Assembly: GCA_965644295.1 (NCBI GenBank)
Contig: CBFFRP010000100.1
Location: 1 to 44,129 of the forward strand
Reading direction: 5' to 3'
Length of the DNA stretch: 44,129 bases
DNA from: Paraphysomonas bandaiensis
Taxonomy: Eukaryota > Chrysophyceae
The translations under genes and the position numbers were made by a program. Below, one piece after another: positions 33,983 to 43,839 of the stretch (position 1 is the stretch's first letter; the number at the start of each line of letters is the position of its first letter). Under the pieces are notes generated by a model. That model saw only the letters and a list, made by a program, of their open reading frames with translations, did not search any database and was not told the DNA's origin.

Positions 33983-36200
33983 TGGTAGCGAGCGAGGAGG
34001 AGAGAAGGAGGATAGAGGAGTAGTGCCACAGTTTAATGAGAGCAATGTTGAACAATGGATTGAAGACTTCGAAACGTTCCTCATGAGGAAAGAGCAAAGT
34101 GAAGTAGCTGTGGAGCCACCACCGAAGGAGAGCGACTTCGGGGAACAGCCACTCACGTTAATGGAGGAGAAGTCTTACAGACAGGCTGTGAAGAAGTACT
34201 GGAAGGCGAATGCCATAGCGTATTCGTACTGCAGAGAGGCAGTGCAATCATCTTCGAAGGCGCTTCAGAAATTCCATCTTCTACATAAAGGGTTCAAGGC
34301 TGATGGAAGTGGAAGCAACAGGTTTAAGGCGCATATTATGATTGATGAGTTGAAGAAGTGCTTTGCTGGAGGAAAGCAAAACAAGATCAGTGAGCTGTTG
34401 ACTCAGTATGGCTCTTTCCGTATGCGTCCGGAGGAGACTGCGAAGGACTATATAATACGGTTTGAAATACTGCTGAAAGAGCTACAGGAGCAGCAGCAGG
34501 ACATATCGGAGCTCTCAAAAATAACACGGTTACGAGAAGGTCTGTTGAATGAAGAATATGCTCCTCTGAATGTTGCTTTGTATTTGATGCCTGATGATGT
34601 TGATTATGCAACATTATCAAGGAAGATAGAACGGTATGATGATACCATTCCTGGAAGGATTGCGTTAGAGCGGAAACGCAAGAAGGTGGAGGAGCTGAAC
34701 TTCATTGAAAAGAGCAAACGGTCTCGAACGGAACGGGATAAGCGTAAGAAGGGCAACTGTAGATATTGCAGGAAAGAAGGAATTCCTCATAGCCATTCAA
34801 CTGAACAGTGCAGGAGGAAGCAGAGGAAGAAGGATGGAGAGATATCAGGGCAGCGTCCTGGAAGTGCTGAATACACGGGATGCAGAAATTGCAAGTCTCT
34901 GGAACATCTTGCTGCTGATTGTCCAACGACGAAGAAAAAGCATTCTAGAAGAGGAGAGAAAGGGAAGAATCATGGTAGGAAGCCGGACAAAAGGCTGCTG
35001 ACAGTAGAGAATATACGGCGTGGAGAACCAGCAGATTTCTCTGATGAAGATGAAGCTAATATGATCGAGGATGTTATGAAATTGTCATGCAATATACATG
35101 AAACGAATATATGTAGTGTAAATGATGACATGCATTATACATATATTGACACCTGCTGTTCATCATCAATGTTCTTGATGAATGATGTGACCATGCTTGA
35201 CACTCATATGAATACATCAAAGGTGATAAACGGATCTAAGAAGGGATCAGAGATTCATATCACAAGTGTGGGTTCCCGTGGAGCATGGAGAGACATAGAA
35301 ATTTCAGATCAGATCAATCGATGCCTGTGCTCCGGACGTAAGCTGAACGAAATGGGCTATCGATTCACGGTGTGGTATGGGATCCAAATTTATGACTGTA
35401 ATACCGGTGAGCTGGTACTGGAGGGACCCATGAAGAATGGAATGACTGCAGTTCCAACTCAGCAGCTGTTGGAGCTTCCAGATGTGTCTACACCGAGTAA
35501 TTGTGAAGTAAATCTTAGCGATAGGACTGGTGAGGACGAGCTGGAGTTGCTGCATCGGAGAGCGGGTCACTTCAACAAACATGCTTTAGTAGAGGCACAT
35601 AAGAGGATGCTCATCATGGGTACAGGGTTGAAACGGAAACACCTCACAGCCAAGGTACACAAAAATCAGTGTTTGTGTGATGTGTGTGCCAGGTCTAAGA
35701 TAACCCGAGTCAGCTTCCGAACGAAGGACGAGAATTCCGTTAGACCGAATTTTTCAGCAGATATCGCTGTGTACTTAAATTGTCCTGCTAGAGGAGGTGA
35801 GAGGTATGTGTTAAAGATAACGCATCATGCCAGCAAAATGTTCTGGGCGACGGGTTTAGTCCACAGAACTGGGGAAGCGGTCTTAGAAGTCTTCAAAGAG
35901 CTATTTAGAGGAGATGTTAGAAGGTACAAGCTCAAGATGGAGCACTATCATGCAGATGGTGCAAGAGAGTTAATCAGTGAAGAGCTGCGTCAGTATCTTA
36001 GGACACAAGAGTGCTATCAACATACGTGGAGCTCAACAGACTCTCCAGAAATGAATGCCATAGAGGAGAGGAAGTTCAGAACTGCTGGAGAGATGACTCT
36101 TGCAATGCTAATCCAATCTGGACTGCCACCGCAATTTTGGCTGGATGCATACATGGCAGCCAGATATATTTTGATTCGATTGCCAACGAAAACAGATAAA
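33966..36200 (+). pseudogene. copia gag-protease-integrase, first segment of interrupted polyprotein
   Basis: This is 745 codons, open until the DNA transposon begins. The gag part (about 1-260) has a UBN2-type helical capsid region. Zinc knuckles follow: CRYCRKEG...H...C near 265 and a canonical C-x2-C-x4-H-x4-C (CRNCKSLEHLAADC) near 305. The protease site is IDTCCSSS near 394, where relatives have D-S/T-G-A/C. Integrase shows an HHCC finger (LLHRRAGHFNKH ... CLCDVC, about 526-572) and catalytic D-D-E at about 597, 663 and 700 (FSADIAV, HADGARE, NAIEERK). The frame ends artificially 12 nt inside the transposon (TGA at 36210-36212). Confidence 0.93.
33983..33997 (+). other. Primer-binding site, initiator-tRNA-Met type
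   Basis: TGGTAGCGAGCGAGG starts immediately after the LTR CA end. Its first eight bases match the Ty1-type site complementary to the 3' end of initiator tRNA-Met (TGGTAGCG...). The remaining bases depend on this organism's tRNA, which is not in the window. The site lies inside gag codons 6-11. Confidence 0.7.
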
Positions 36201-36414
36201 AAGTTGATGTGATGAACAAACCTGGAGAAGCGCTCTAAACCTGGTGAAATTTTGAAAATGTCGATTTAAGTTGTGTTTTTTATATGTTTTGCAATAAGTA
36301 ATGTAGTAGGTGTAAAGAGAACATGTTTTTGGAGACATTTAATAAGTTTTATATTAGTTACAGGTCCAAAAAGTGAGAATGTAACGGTTAATGTAACGGT
36401 TAATACATGCATAC

Positions 36415-36456
36415 TATAGATAGCACTATTATATATATTACAAAGTGCTATCTATA
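36415..36456. repeat. 13-bp perfect stem-loop near the transposon left end
   Basis: TATAGATAGCACT (36415-36427) pairs perfectly with AGTGCTATCTATA (36444-36456). Just upstream, TGTAACGGTTAA occurs twice in tandem (about 36380-36403), and TAACCATAGTCTG repeats near 36515. Such subterminal structures are typical transposase-binding or regulatory DNA, but the function is inferred. Confidence 0.8.
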
Positions 36457-36596
36457 CTTACAAGCGATAATCAACTGAACTTCTGGTACGTTTACCAGTA
36501 ATAATTAGACTAAACCATAGTCTGTAACCATAGTCTGTAACCAATGATATAAAGTGGAATTATTACAACACTGAGCAAAGCAATCACGGTACCCCT

Positions 36597-38027
36597 CTAT
36601 TCTATAGTTTCCTTAGATAGAGTATCAGCATGTGTGTACAGTTCGCTAGCTAACGCGTTACAGAAACTATAATAATCAATACTATTTGTATCTATCGAAC
36701 GAATATTACAATACGCATGGAATGTATTTTGCAGAACACAGCCGAACGCAAACGAGCTAAACTTTCCTCTTTCGCCTAGATGCCCTCCACCACCATGCCG
36801 ATGAGGCCATATCCTCTCTTTAATCTGTAAATTGAATACATCACATGCTGCAAACATCTTACCATAGTCGGAGCACACAGGCACAGAATTGGTGGTAGAC
36901 CTCGTAGGTGATCTATGATAAGCATTGGACAAGGCGGTATATTTCTTGCCATCCTTCGTATAAGAATGAACTATGAGTTCTTTACGCTGTTGATTCCACA
37001 GTCCATTCCACTGTCCTCGTATATTGACACCTTCACGAACTTTACGAGTGAGTGCTTGGAAGCGCTGTGGATTCACAGCCCCGATATATTTTACTTTCTT
37101 CCTTGCAAGTCCCTCTCGTGCAGCTTCATCAAGATAATACGAGTCGAATACAAGAACAGTGCTACTCATTCGTGTAGAATTAAAAGAGTGTATGATTTTG
37201 CCCCAGTGTTCCACTACAGCGCTGACAGGTATAGACTCTCCTAGATCAGCTATTGCATCATGCAACCACATGTCCAGCATATATGCGTGTTTATTGGAGA
37301 GCTTCACACACAACTCATACACCCACAAGCCCATTCGTTCAGGCTTCATATAAACTACTCTTATATTAGGACTATAGCCTATAAATCACTTGTTAATAAT
37401 AGTATTCAATTGATCAATATACACACCTGAGAAATGCAGCAACTTCTCATCGCCAGCTACAACATTGCCAATACCACGTAAAATAGATCTAAAATTATGA
37501 GACAACTGCTTTGAATATCGACTATCAAATAAAAAGTTCGTTGTCACAATTTCCATGAATCGTATGCCCAGAGAATCAATCCTTGGATAACAATCCTTAA
37601 AGTGGTCTCGGTACCATATAAGTTGCTCACGCAATGGTCGCGAATGACGTATTACACCTCTTGGGGCATGTTGTTCTCCATAAATTCGAATCCAAATTGC
37701 AAGAAGCTTATATATAGAACACAATGAAAGCAAAATTACCGATCCACAGTCATATGTCAAGTCGGCAGGGTCAATATCCTGGGCTATTTTCGTCACAAGG
37801 GATACTGTAACAAAACGCAAGAATATCTTGAGGAAGCTGGCAGTGCGAAAATTAAACGTAGGGTATCGATCTGCATCAACCGTATGAGGCAGATGGAATG
37901 ACTCATTGGCCGAATCAACTGGTCTCCAACGCCCAATGATCTCTATTTCCTGAGCACGCTCTGAGCTTCTTGTCGCGTCATCTTCATCGTTGCAAAGAGA
38001 ACCTGATTTGCGCTTTCGAAATGCCAT
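36597..38027 (-). CDS. PiggyBac-type (DDE_Tnp_1_7) transposase, 460 aa
   Basis: Two exons: 38027-37427 and 37378-36597. The 48-nt intron (GTGTGT...TTATAG) splits a Gly codon. Catalytic DDD candidates are D193 (GDEKLLHFSG, the piggyBac D-E-x-x-x-x-F motif), D279 (VLVFDSYYLDEA) and D380 (AACDVFNLQIKERIWP). Each lies in the context seen in DDE_Tnp_1_7 proteins, with KPERMGLWVYELC after the first. The N-terminus has a basic KRK stretch that may be nuclear targeting. No frameshift or internal stop is visible, so it could be active. The usual C-terminal cysteine-rich domain of piggyBac is not evident. Confidence 0.85.
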
Positions 38028-38242
38028 GTCAAACTATGAGTGAATGGGGGATACAATGAACTTACCAGCACATTAATTTGACCTGCAATTCGCTGACTCA
38101 ACACTGTGATATGAAGTGTGAAGTGTGGTTCACATTGTCTGATTTCGACTGATTTTATGACAGTTATTTTATGTATGAAAATCGACGTTATTTTCAGTTT
38201 TTTTTCAATTTTTTTCAGTATGGTTGCAGACTATGGTTTAAT

Positions 38243-38880
38243 CTAAATAGAAGCAGAATCAACTGCACCTGTGTCTACCCACTCCTTAGTGGGTTCCTGG
38301 ATATATCTCCACCTCGGAATATTGTCTCTTTTACTGGAGGGAATATTATGAGGCTTATCCTGGTGGGCTATATTCAATATTAGGTACAGTACACAAACAA
38401 GCATATATATAAAGTATACCAGATGCAAGCGAGAAGTATTTGGAGCGCACTGACTTATCCTCCCTGGTGGCACCACATCTCTTCTTGCTTTTGTAAACAA
38501 GATGATAGGTACCATCATCATTGACAGCATGGACAATACCACGCATCCTAGTCACAGTAACAATTTCGTCCCCAGGAGAATACGTGATAGAGGGGTTACC
38601 ATCGTCATCAGACGATGATGACTCCACCTCTTGTCCTGATATTGTACAGATATAAACATGGCATAATAATATAATATCTACAACACAATAACATACCAGA
38701 TTGATTACTATCGTCTGAGTCATTGACGATTATATCACCACAATCCCAGCCTTCCTCCCTCCTCCTGGCATCAAGCCTCGCCTTCTTTGCACGTGCTTCT
38801 TTTCTTTCAACATTTGTCTTCTTCCTCGCCGCACGCTGCTCTTCTCTGCCGGGGTACACATTGGGCAAGACTCCGACCAT
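38243..38880 (-). CDS. Transposon-encoded 174-aa basic/acidic protein, 3 exons, unknown
   Basis: Exons are 38880-38697, 38635-38420 and 38367-38243, with introns of 61 and 52 nt and matching phases. A basic Arg/Lys/Ala helix (residues about 10-45) is followed by an acidic DSDDSN...SSSSDDD stretch. A compact segment, YSPGDEIVTVTRMRGIVHAV then NDDGTYHLVYKSKKR, resembles a small Tudor/chromo-like beta barrel (inference). The frame is open upstream of the ATG, so an extra 5' exon is possible. It lies 215 bp upstream of the transposase on the same strand and could be its missing N-terminal part or a separate accessory protein. I do not recognise a family. Confidence 0.55.
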
Positions 38881-38964
38881 ATCGGTGGGTGTAGAACCAT
38901 CACAATTCCGGACGACAACTCGTGGGGGTATCTTCCTTGCGCCGTAGTTGCTGAAGCAACTGAT

Positions 38965-40313
38965 GTGGTTGCTAATGCTGCTACAGCAGACGGAAACGGT
39001 GACGTGGCCGCCGTAGATTACCTATCTACATTCGTTGCACTCTTCAAATCTTCGTCAGAGTCACTCTCTGTTACGTTAGCAGGGTGTGAGCAATGTTTTG
39101 TTCACAAACCATTTATGAGTGATCCTAATAACACCCCGCTGAAATTATTCATTGACCTCGAGGTCCATGATAAGTGTGGGCTATTATATCACTATATATT
39201 GCTGTCTGCTCATTATAACAGGAGGTTGGATAACCTGTCAATAAGTCGTGCAATCGTCGAAGACCGTAGAGGCCAGAGATTTTACGTCGGCTGCTTACTC
39301 CGGACCAAGTGCGTTGCCCCAAGGTATGATGCCATGCTTCTACCGTTAGCAGATGGCACAATGGAACAGTGGTTCCGCGTACAGGGGATCTCGAAGTTTA
39401 AGAAGGAATACAGATATCTTCCTCTGGAGTTTGAGGACCATGATAGACTGATATCTTCCTTAGGTAATTGGTTTGAAATCCATGACTTTACCTATGTCCC
39501 GGAGAGAGGACCAAACAAGGATGAAACGGGGTCATTTGTTGTTGTTGAGACGGATGGCTGGGACCAGGAACCCTCTGAAGGAAAGCGAAAGGGGGCTGGC
39601 CGGAGAACCAAGAAAGTTCATTCGGACAACAGTATAGTGGTGCCAAAAGTGTGTGGGCGGCGCAAGAAGGCCTGCGCCATGAAGAAGGCGCAGGAACTGG
39701 TCGAGAAGATCTCTTCTAAGAAACCGAAGCGGAGTAAAGTCGTAAGAAATGTCTGCTTTTATGCTTTGGATATTTTATTTAACTTTTGACTTTTATTGTG
39801 CAGGGGAAGTACCATGATGACGAAGTAATCACGATTGAGGATAGAAGTATTTCTCATGCATCCCCTCCCACCCACCAGGATGGGGGTATTCCTCATCCAC
39901 CCCCTCCCCTTCACCAGGATGCTGTCGTCAAAGAGTTGATGCAACAACTGAAAGAGTCCCAGGCTATGTGTATGGAGTTGAGAGACGAGATGAAGCAGAT
40001 CGTATCAAGCAGAGAAGTGGCTCCCTCACCTGTACAGCACGATCCCTCTGCTCAGCCTGCATCTATTGTTGGTGTTTCCGAACCGCCTGTACCTCCTACT
40101 ATCCCTGTGGCACGTACTGCTTCTCTTGGTGCTTGTGATGATACTGGTGTGTCTCTTGCACCTCAACAAGCTGTTCATTGTAGTGATGGTCGAAATTCTT
40201 TTATGCTTATGTCTACAGTGCAAGATCAAACTGATCGACTGCATCGATTACATGATGCGGAAAAGAAGAATATTTTGTACGAGAACTTAGTGTTGCAGAA
40301 TTACTTCAAATAA
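38965..40313 (+). CDS. Transposon-encoded protein, up to 428 aa, 2 exons, unknown
   Basis: Exons run to 39741 and from 39804 to 40313. The 62-nt intron (GTAAGA...GTGCAG) joins in phase. The frame is open upstream of 38965 (a GTG) without an ATG. The first in-frame ATG is at 39115, so the true start is either that or an unplaced exon. Residues show a folded N-terminal half (LFIDLEVHDKCGLLYHYILL, GNWFEIHDFTYVPE), a Lys/Arg-rich centre (GRRKKACAMKKAQ, KKPKRSK) suggesting nucleic-acid binding or an NLS, a Pro/His-rich repeat (HPPPPLHQD) and a C-terminal coiled coil (KELMQQLKESQAMCMELRDE). It is divergent from the minus-strand genes, sharing their promoter region. No family recognised. Confidence 0.5.
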
Positions 40314-40603
40314 AATATCGTTTTCGGTGAAGCGTAATTAATTCAGGGATATTGTGTCTGCATTTTATTACTTCGTGTATGTGTTGTCTGTGCATAATAT
40401 ATATATAGTAGTGTTACGTTGATGTGAGATTTTCATAAGTAGTAATACAGTAGATTTATATGAGAAGTAACAATATAATACAGTATTTTAGTAAAATATT
40501 TTTAAAATAATATATATAATTGATAATATACAACAACTAAGTTATAACTAATATTAATACAGACTTCAAATAAGCACTTATATGAAACTTTTCCATATAT
40601 GAA

Positions 40604-40647
40604 ACCTGGTGAAATCACTTTACCAGGTTTCATGATCACACCGACTT
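40604..40647. repeat. Right terminal and subterminal repeats of the transposon
   Basis: A direct AAACCTGGTGAAAT copy (40605-40618), the same word found near the left end at 36238, is followed by its inverted form ACCAGGTTT and the terminal ATCACACCGACTT. Together they can fold back on themselves. About 290 bp between the plus-strand gene and this end hold only AT-rich DNA. Confidence 0.75.
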
Positions 40648-40650
40648 AAA

Positions 40651-41530
40651 GGGTATATGTCTCCTATAGAGTTTCTAACGGGTGAGCCTCCAAATTTGAG
40701 ATATCTTAGGGTATGGGGGTGTCGAACTTATGTTCTTTCACCGAAGGCGGATCGACGAAAGGATTGGGAGGATAAGGCTCTAGTTGGATATTTAATGGGT
40801 TACTCTGATGAGAAGGTAGGATACCATGTATATCTTCCTGAATCAAACAAGGTGGTGACTACAGTCCATATATTGACTGATGAGTCAACGCCATCACGAT
40901 CAGAGAAGTATTTCGCAGAGATTGATGCTCTTCGAGTGCGGGAGGCCGCTAGACCCAAGCTTGCATCCGACTATGTCAGCTTAGAAGGAACGTATCATAT
41001 TGATGATGAGGACGGACTTCTGTATAAGACAACAAGAGTTGTAGAACGTAAGGGTGTGATTGTAGCATACCGTTCACTTGTTACTGCAGGTCGCGAGCAT
41101 ATAGAGCACCGGGTGCCTATACACGTCGAAGACGTGGTGCGTATGACTGCAGAAACCCCCGGGAATACCGGGTACATAGGAAAGGGGGACGCCCTGAGTA
41201 CTACGCCAGCCAGGGAGCTGGACCAGGGAAGACCTGGAGGGTTCCAGGAGAGTCCTGACCCGACCTGTCAACAGACAGTCGTGAGGTTGCAGACCTTGAC
41301 AGACCGTGGGTCTGGGGATGCGAGCGGGGCTCCTCCCACACCGCAAGATTTGCGGGCTCAGGATGAGCAAGGTATGGGTTCGTATATATCTACTAGACGA
41401 CCTATTGAACTAGATGGTGATGGTCGTGTACGGCGGAAACGGCTACAGCGTAGGTTGGCGAACGCATCGGTGTTAGGAGAAATAAATATGGTTGAGGTGC
41501 CAGATGCATGCACTGTTAACTTTAAACATG
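40651..41530 (+). pseudogene. copia integrase C-terminus / linker, second polyprotein segment
   Basis: This continues the gag-pol frame after the transposon. SPIEFLTGEPPNLRYLRVWG is the conserved copia integrase C-terminal block, followed by a second (GKGYH-like) region KVGYHVYLPE and a long low-conservation linker up to the reverse transcriptase. The last in-frame codons before the MITE-like insert end at 41530. The ATG at 40657 is not a real start. Frame arithmetic (4,450 bases removed) puts it in register with 33966. Confidence 0.9.
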
Positions 41531-42014
41531 AAGCAACCTTAAGACAAACGTGGGAAAAATTTTTTCCCACGTTTTGGACCCTTTGTACCTCATCCTATAC
41601 TTATGGTTTTCATTAAACTAGTGTTATTATAACAGTGTAATAATATTATATAGTGGCTACGAAACTATTTTAAGTGCTTGAATTTTGTAACAAATGAATA
41701 GGAGATTTCAATAGAATTATTGGTATAGTAGTAAATTATAGTTATAAGCACCTTACAATAATAACTATTCTTGTGTCTGTAAGAATCGTAGACGGCGTAT
41801 TTCTTGGGCCTGTCTACTGTTAGTTGCAATTAATTCCGAATCACGTTCATACATATATTTTATTAAAATATCATATTATTATTATGAAAACTTCTTGCAA
41901 ACTACTCGAATAACACTTCGGGACAAATCAACATTAAAAATACTCGTAGAATATAGCTTTCAATCAAAAGTCCCAAATTTCAACATTTGTCCCACGTTTG
42001 TCTTAAGGTTGCTT
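41531..42014. mobile_element. 484-bp MITE-like element with 25-bp perfect TIRs
   Basis: The first 25 bp (41531-41555, beginning AAGCAACCTTAAGACAAACG) are the exact reverse complement of the last 25 (41990-42014). The flanking ATG (41528-41530 and 42015-42017) is a 3-bp target duplication, and removing the element plus one ATG restores the copia frame. A strong subterminal hairpin (ACGTGGGAAAAA/TTTTTTCCCACGT, 41548-41572) sits at the left end. No coding capacity. The TIRs start AAG, like the larger nested transposon. Confidence 0.9.
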
Positions 42015-42017
42015 ATG

Positions 42018-43660
42018 CAGAGTTTCAACATGATGACTTTAAGATACCAGACTCCTATGCTGAAGCGGAGAGATCTCCACAGTACATGAAGTGGCGAGAA
42101 GCTCGGAAGGTGGAGAAGACCTCACTACTGAAGAGACGTGTCTTAAAGATTGTGCGGACTCCACGGGGAGTGAAGTTGGTGCGAGCAAAGTATGTTCACA
42201 CGGTGAAGAGAGACCTTCTGGGGAATGTAGTCAAGTATAAGGCGCGGCTGGTTGCATTAGGGAATCTACAGGAAAAAACGGAGGAGGAGCAGTCCACGTT
42301 TGCTCCAGTGGTCAAAGGAATAACCATTCGACTGGTCCTCGCGATTGCGTTTATGTTCCATATGCATGTACATCAGTTGGATGTATCATCAGCGTTTTGT
42401 TATGCCGATCTTGAAGAGGATGTGTATATGGCACCTCCACCTGATGAAGAGTTGCCAGCGGGGTGGTGTTTTCAATTGATCAAGGCCTTATATGGTTTGC
42501 GGTCATCACCGAGGCAGTGGAACAAGCATATTGACAAGTTTATCAAATCGTTACATTTTACTGCTTGCATTTTAGATACATGCTTGTATATGCGATGGAG
42601 TAATGGTCAATTGCACTTATTGCTGATATATGTTGATGATATTATCATTGCATCTGCTGATCTCACCTACTTAGAAAGTGTTAAACGTAGGTTCTGCGAA
42701 ACGTTTGAAATGCACGATCTGGGTGTGTGCAAACGGTTTCTGAATATCAGAATCACGAGAGGAGAGGACTGGTACATGTTAGATCAATCGGAATATGCCA
42801 AGAATATTGTAAAGAAATTCGATTCGTTTATGGGGAAGAGCAGTAAGAATAAGGAGACTCCACTACCTACCAATGTTCAGGATTTGTTGGCAGAGCAACG
42901 TGAGCTGACGGAGGAGCAGAAGCAGTGGGTCGAATCATTTCCGTATAGAGGAATTATTGGAGCGGTGTTGCATTTGGCGATTCACACTAGACCTGATCTG
43001 GCTTACGCTGTGGGGTTATTGGCTCGATTTAGTACTTCTCCAACATATGCGACTTGCAGATTAGCTATTCATTTGTTGAAATATTTACGTGGTACAGTTG
43101 ATAAGGGAATCAGATTCAGTGGGAGTGAGTTTGATTTACATGTATTCAGTGATTCAGACTGGGCTGGTGATAGGATGACTAGGCGGTCCACAACGGGATA
43201 CATCGTGCTTTTATGTGCGGGCGCTTTGGCCTGGCAGTCCAAGCTTCAGACCACAGTTGCGACTTCGAGCATGGAATCTGAGTATATGGCGGAGTATGCG
43301 GCTTTGCAAGAACTGGTGTGGCTTCGGGGGGTGTTCAAGGAGCTCGGACTCTTGGTAGCGAAGCCGACTCCATTCTTTATGGATAGTAAGAGTGCAAAGG
43401 ATCTTTCAGAGAATCCAGTGTATCATAAGAGGTCGAAGCATATTGACATCAAGTATCACTGGATAAGAGAACATGTTAATGGCAAATTTCCTACAGCAAA
43501 ATTGATTCATGTATCTACGGATGATATGGCGGCCGATATTTTTACAAAGGCGTTGTCCACGAAGATCTTCAGCCGTCATGAGAAAACGATTACCGGGGTT
43601 AAGAGGAGTGTGTCTAACAGTGTGGAGGAGCAGCAGAAGAAACGACCCCGAAGAGGTTAA
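42018..43660 (+). pseudogene. copia reverse transcriptase - RNase H, third polyprotein segment
   Basis: This is the third part of the gag-pol frame, in register once both inserts are removed. RT landmarks are KYKARLVALGN, QLDVSSAFCYADLEEDVYM, KALYGLRSSPRQWN and the catalytic YVDD at 42629-42640. RNase H follows with SDSDWAGD, the ATSSMESEYM block, MDSKSAK and HIDIKYHWIREHV. The C-terminus ends in a basic KKRPRRG and stops at 43660, 180 bp before the 3' LTR. No stops or frameshifts, so apart from the inserts the copy looks intact. Confidence 0.95.
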
Positions 43661-43830
43661 AGGTGTGTTTTAGTGGGTGAAAATCCCACATAACTGTATA
43701 TCTAGTTGACTGCTAGATATATATGTATCTTTAAAAGATTTCACATCTGTTTTTACCTATGGGACTAGATAGTCATAGCATTATCAGATTATTGTGATCA
43801 CTGTTGTTTTATCTCACTGCATTCTACATT

Positions 43831-43839
43831 GAGTGGGAG
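43831..43839 (+). other. Polypurine tract
   Basis: GAGTGGGAG lies directly against the first base of the 3' LTR, the position of the plus-strand primer in LTR retrotransposons. About 170 bp of untranslated sequence precede it, including a GTGGG...CCCAC hairpin near 43674. Confidence 0.75.

Larger units (their letters stand above)
36201..40647. mobile_element. 4.4-kb piggyBac-type DNA transposon nested in copia
   Basis: Its ends are inverted repeats: AAGTTGATGTGAT at the left and, on the opposite strand, AAGTCGGTGTGAT at the right, followed by a shared AAACCTGG. Flanking AAA (36198-36200 and 40648-40650) is a 3-bp target duplication, and its removal rejoins the copia frame. An alternative with TTAA at the right and AAAA at the left also keeps frame but needs two mutations. 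Extra AAACCTGGTGAAAT copies are subterminal at both ends. It carries a minus-strand transposase, a minus-strand 3-exon gene, and a plus-strand 2-exon gene. Confidence 0.85.

Noticed and set aside
41541-42004. MITE read as a TTAA-flanked piggyBac-like insertion
   Set aside because: TTAA lies inside the perfect terminal repeat at both ends, and removing only the TTAA-bounded part leaves the copia frame shifted; the ATG duplication restores it.
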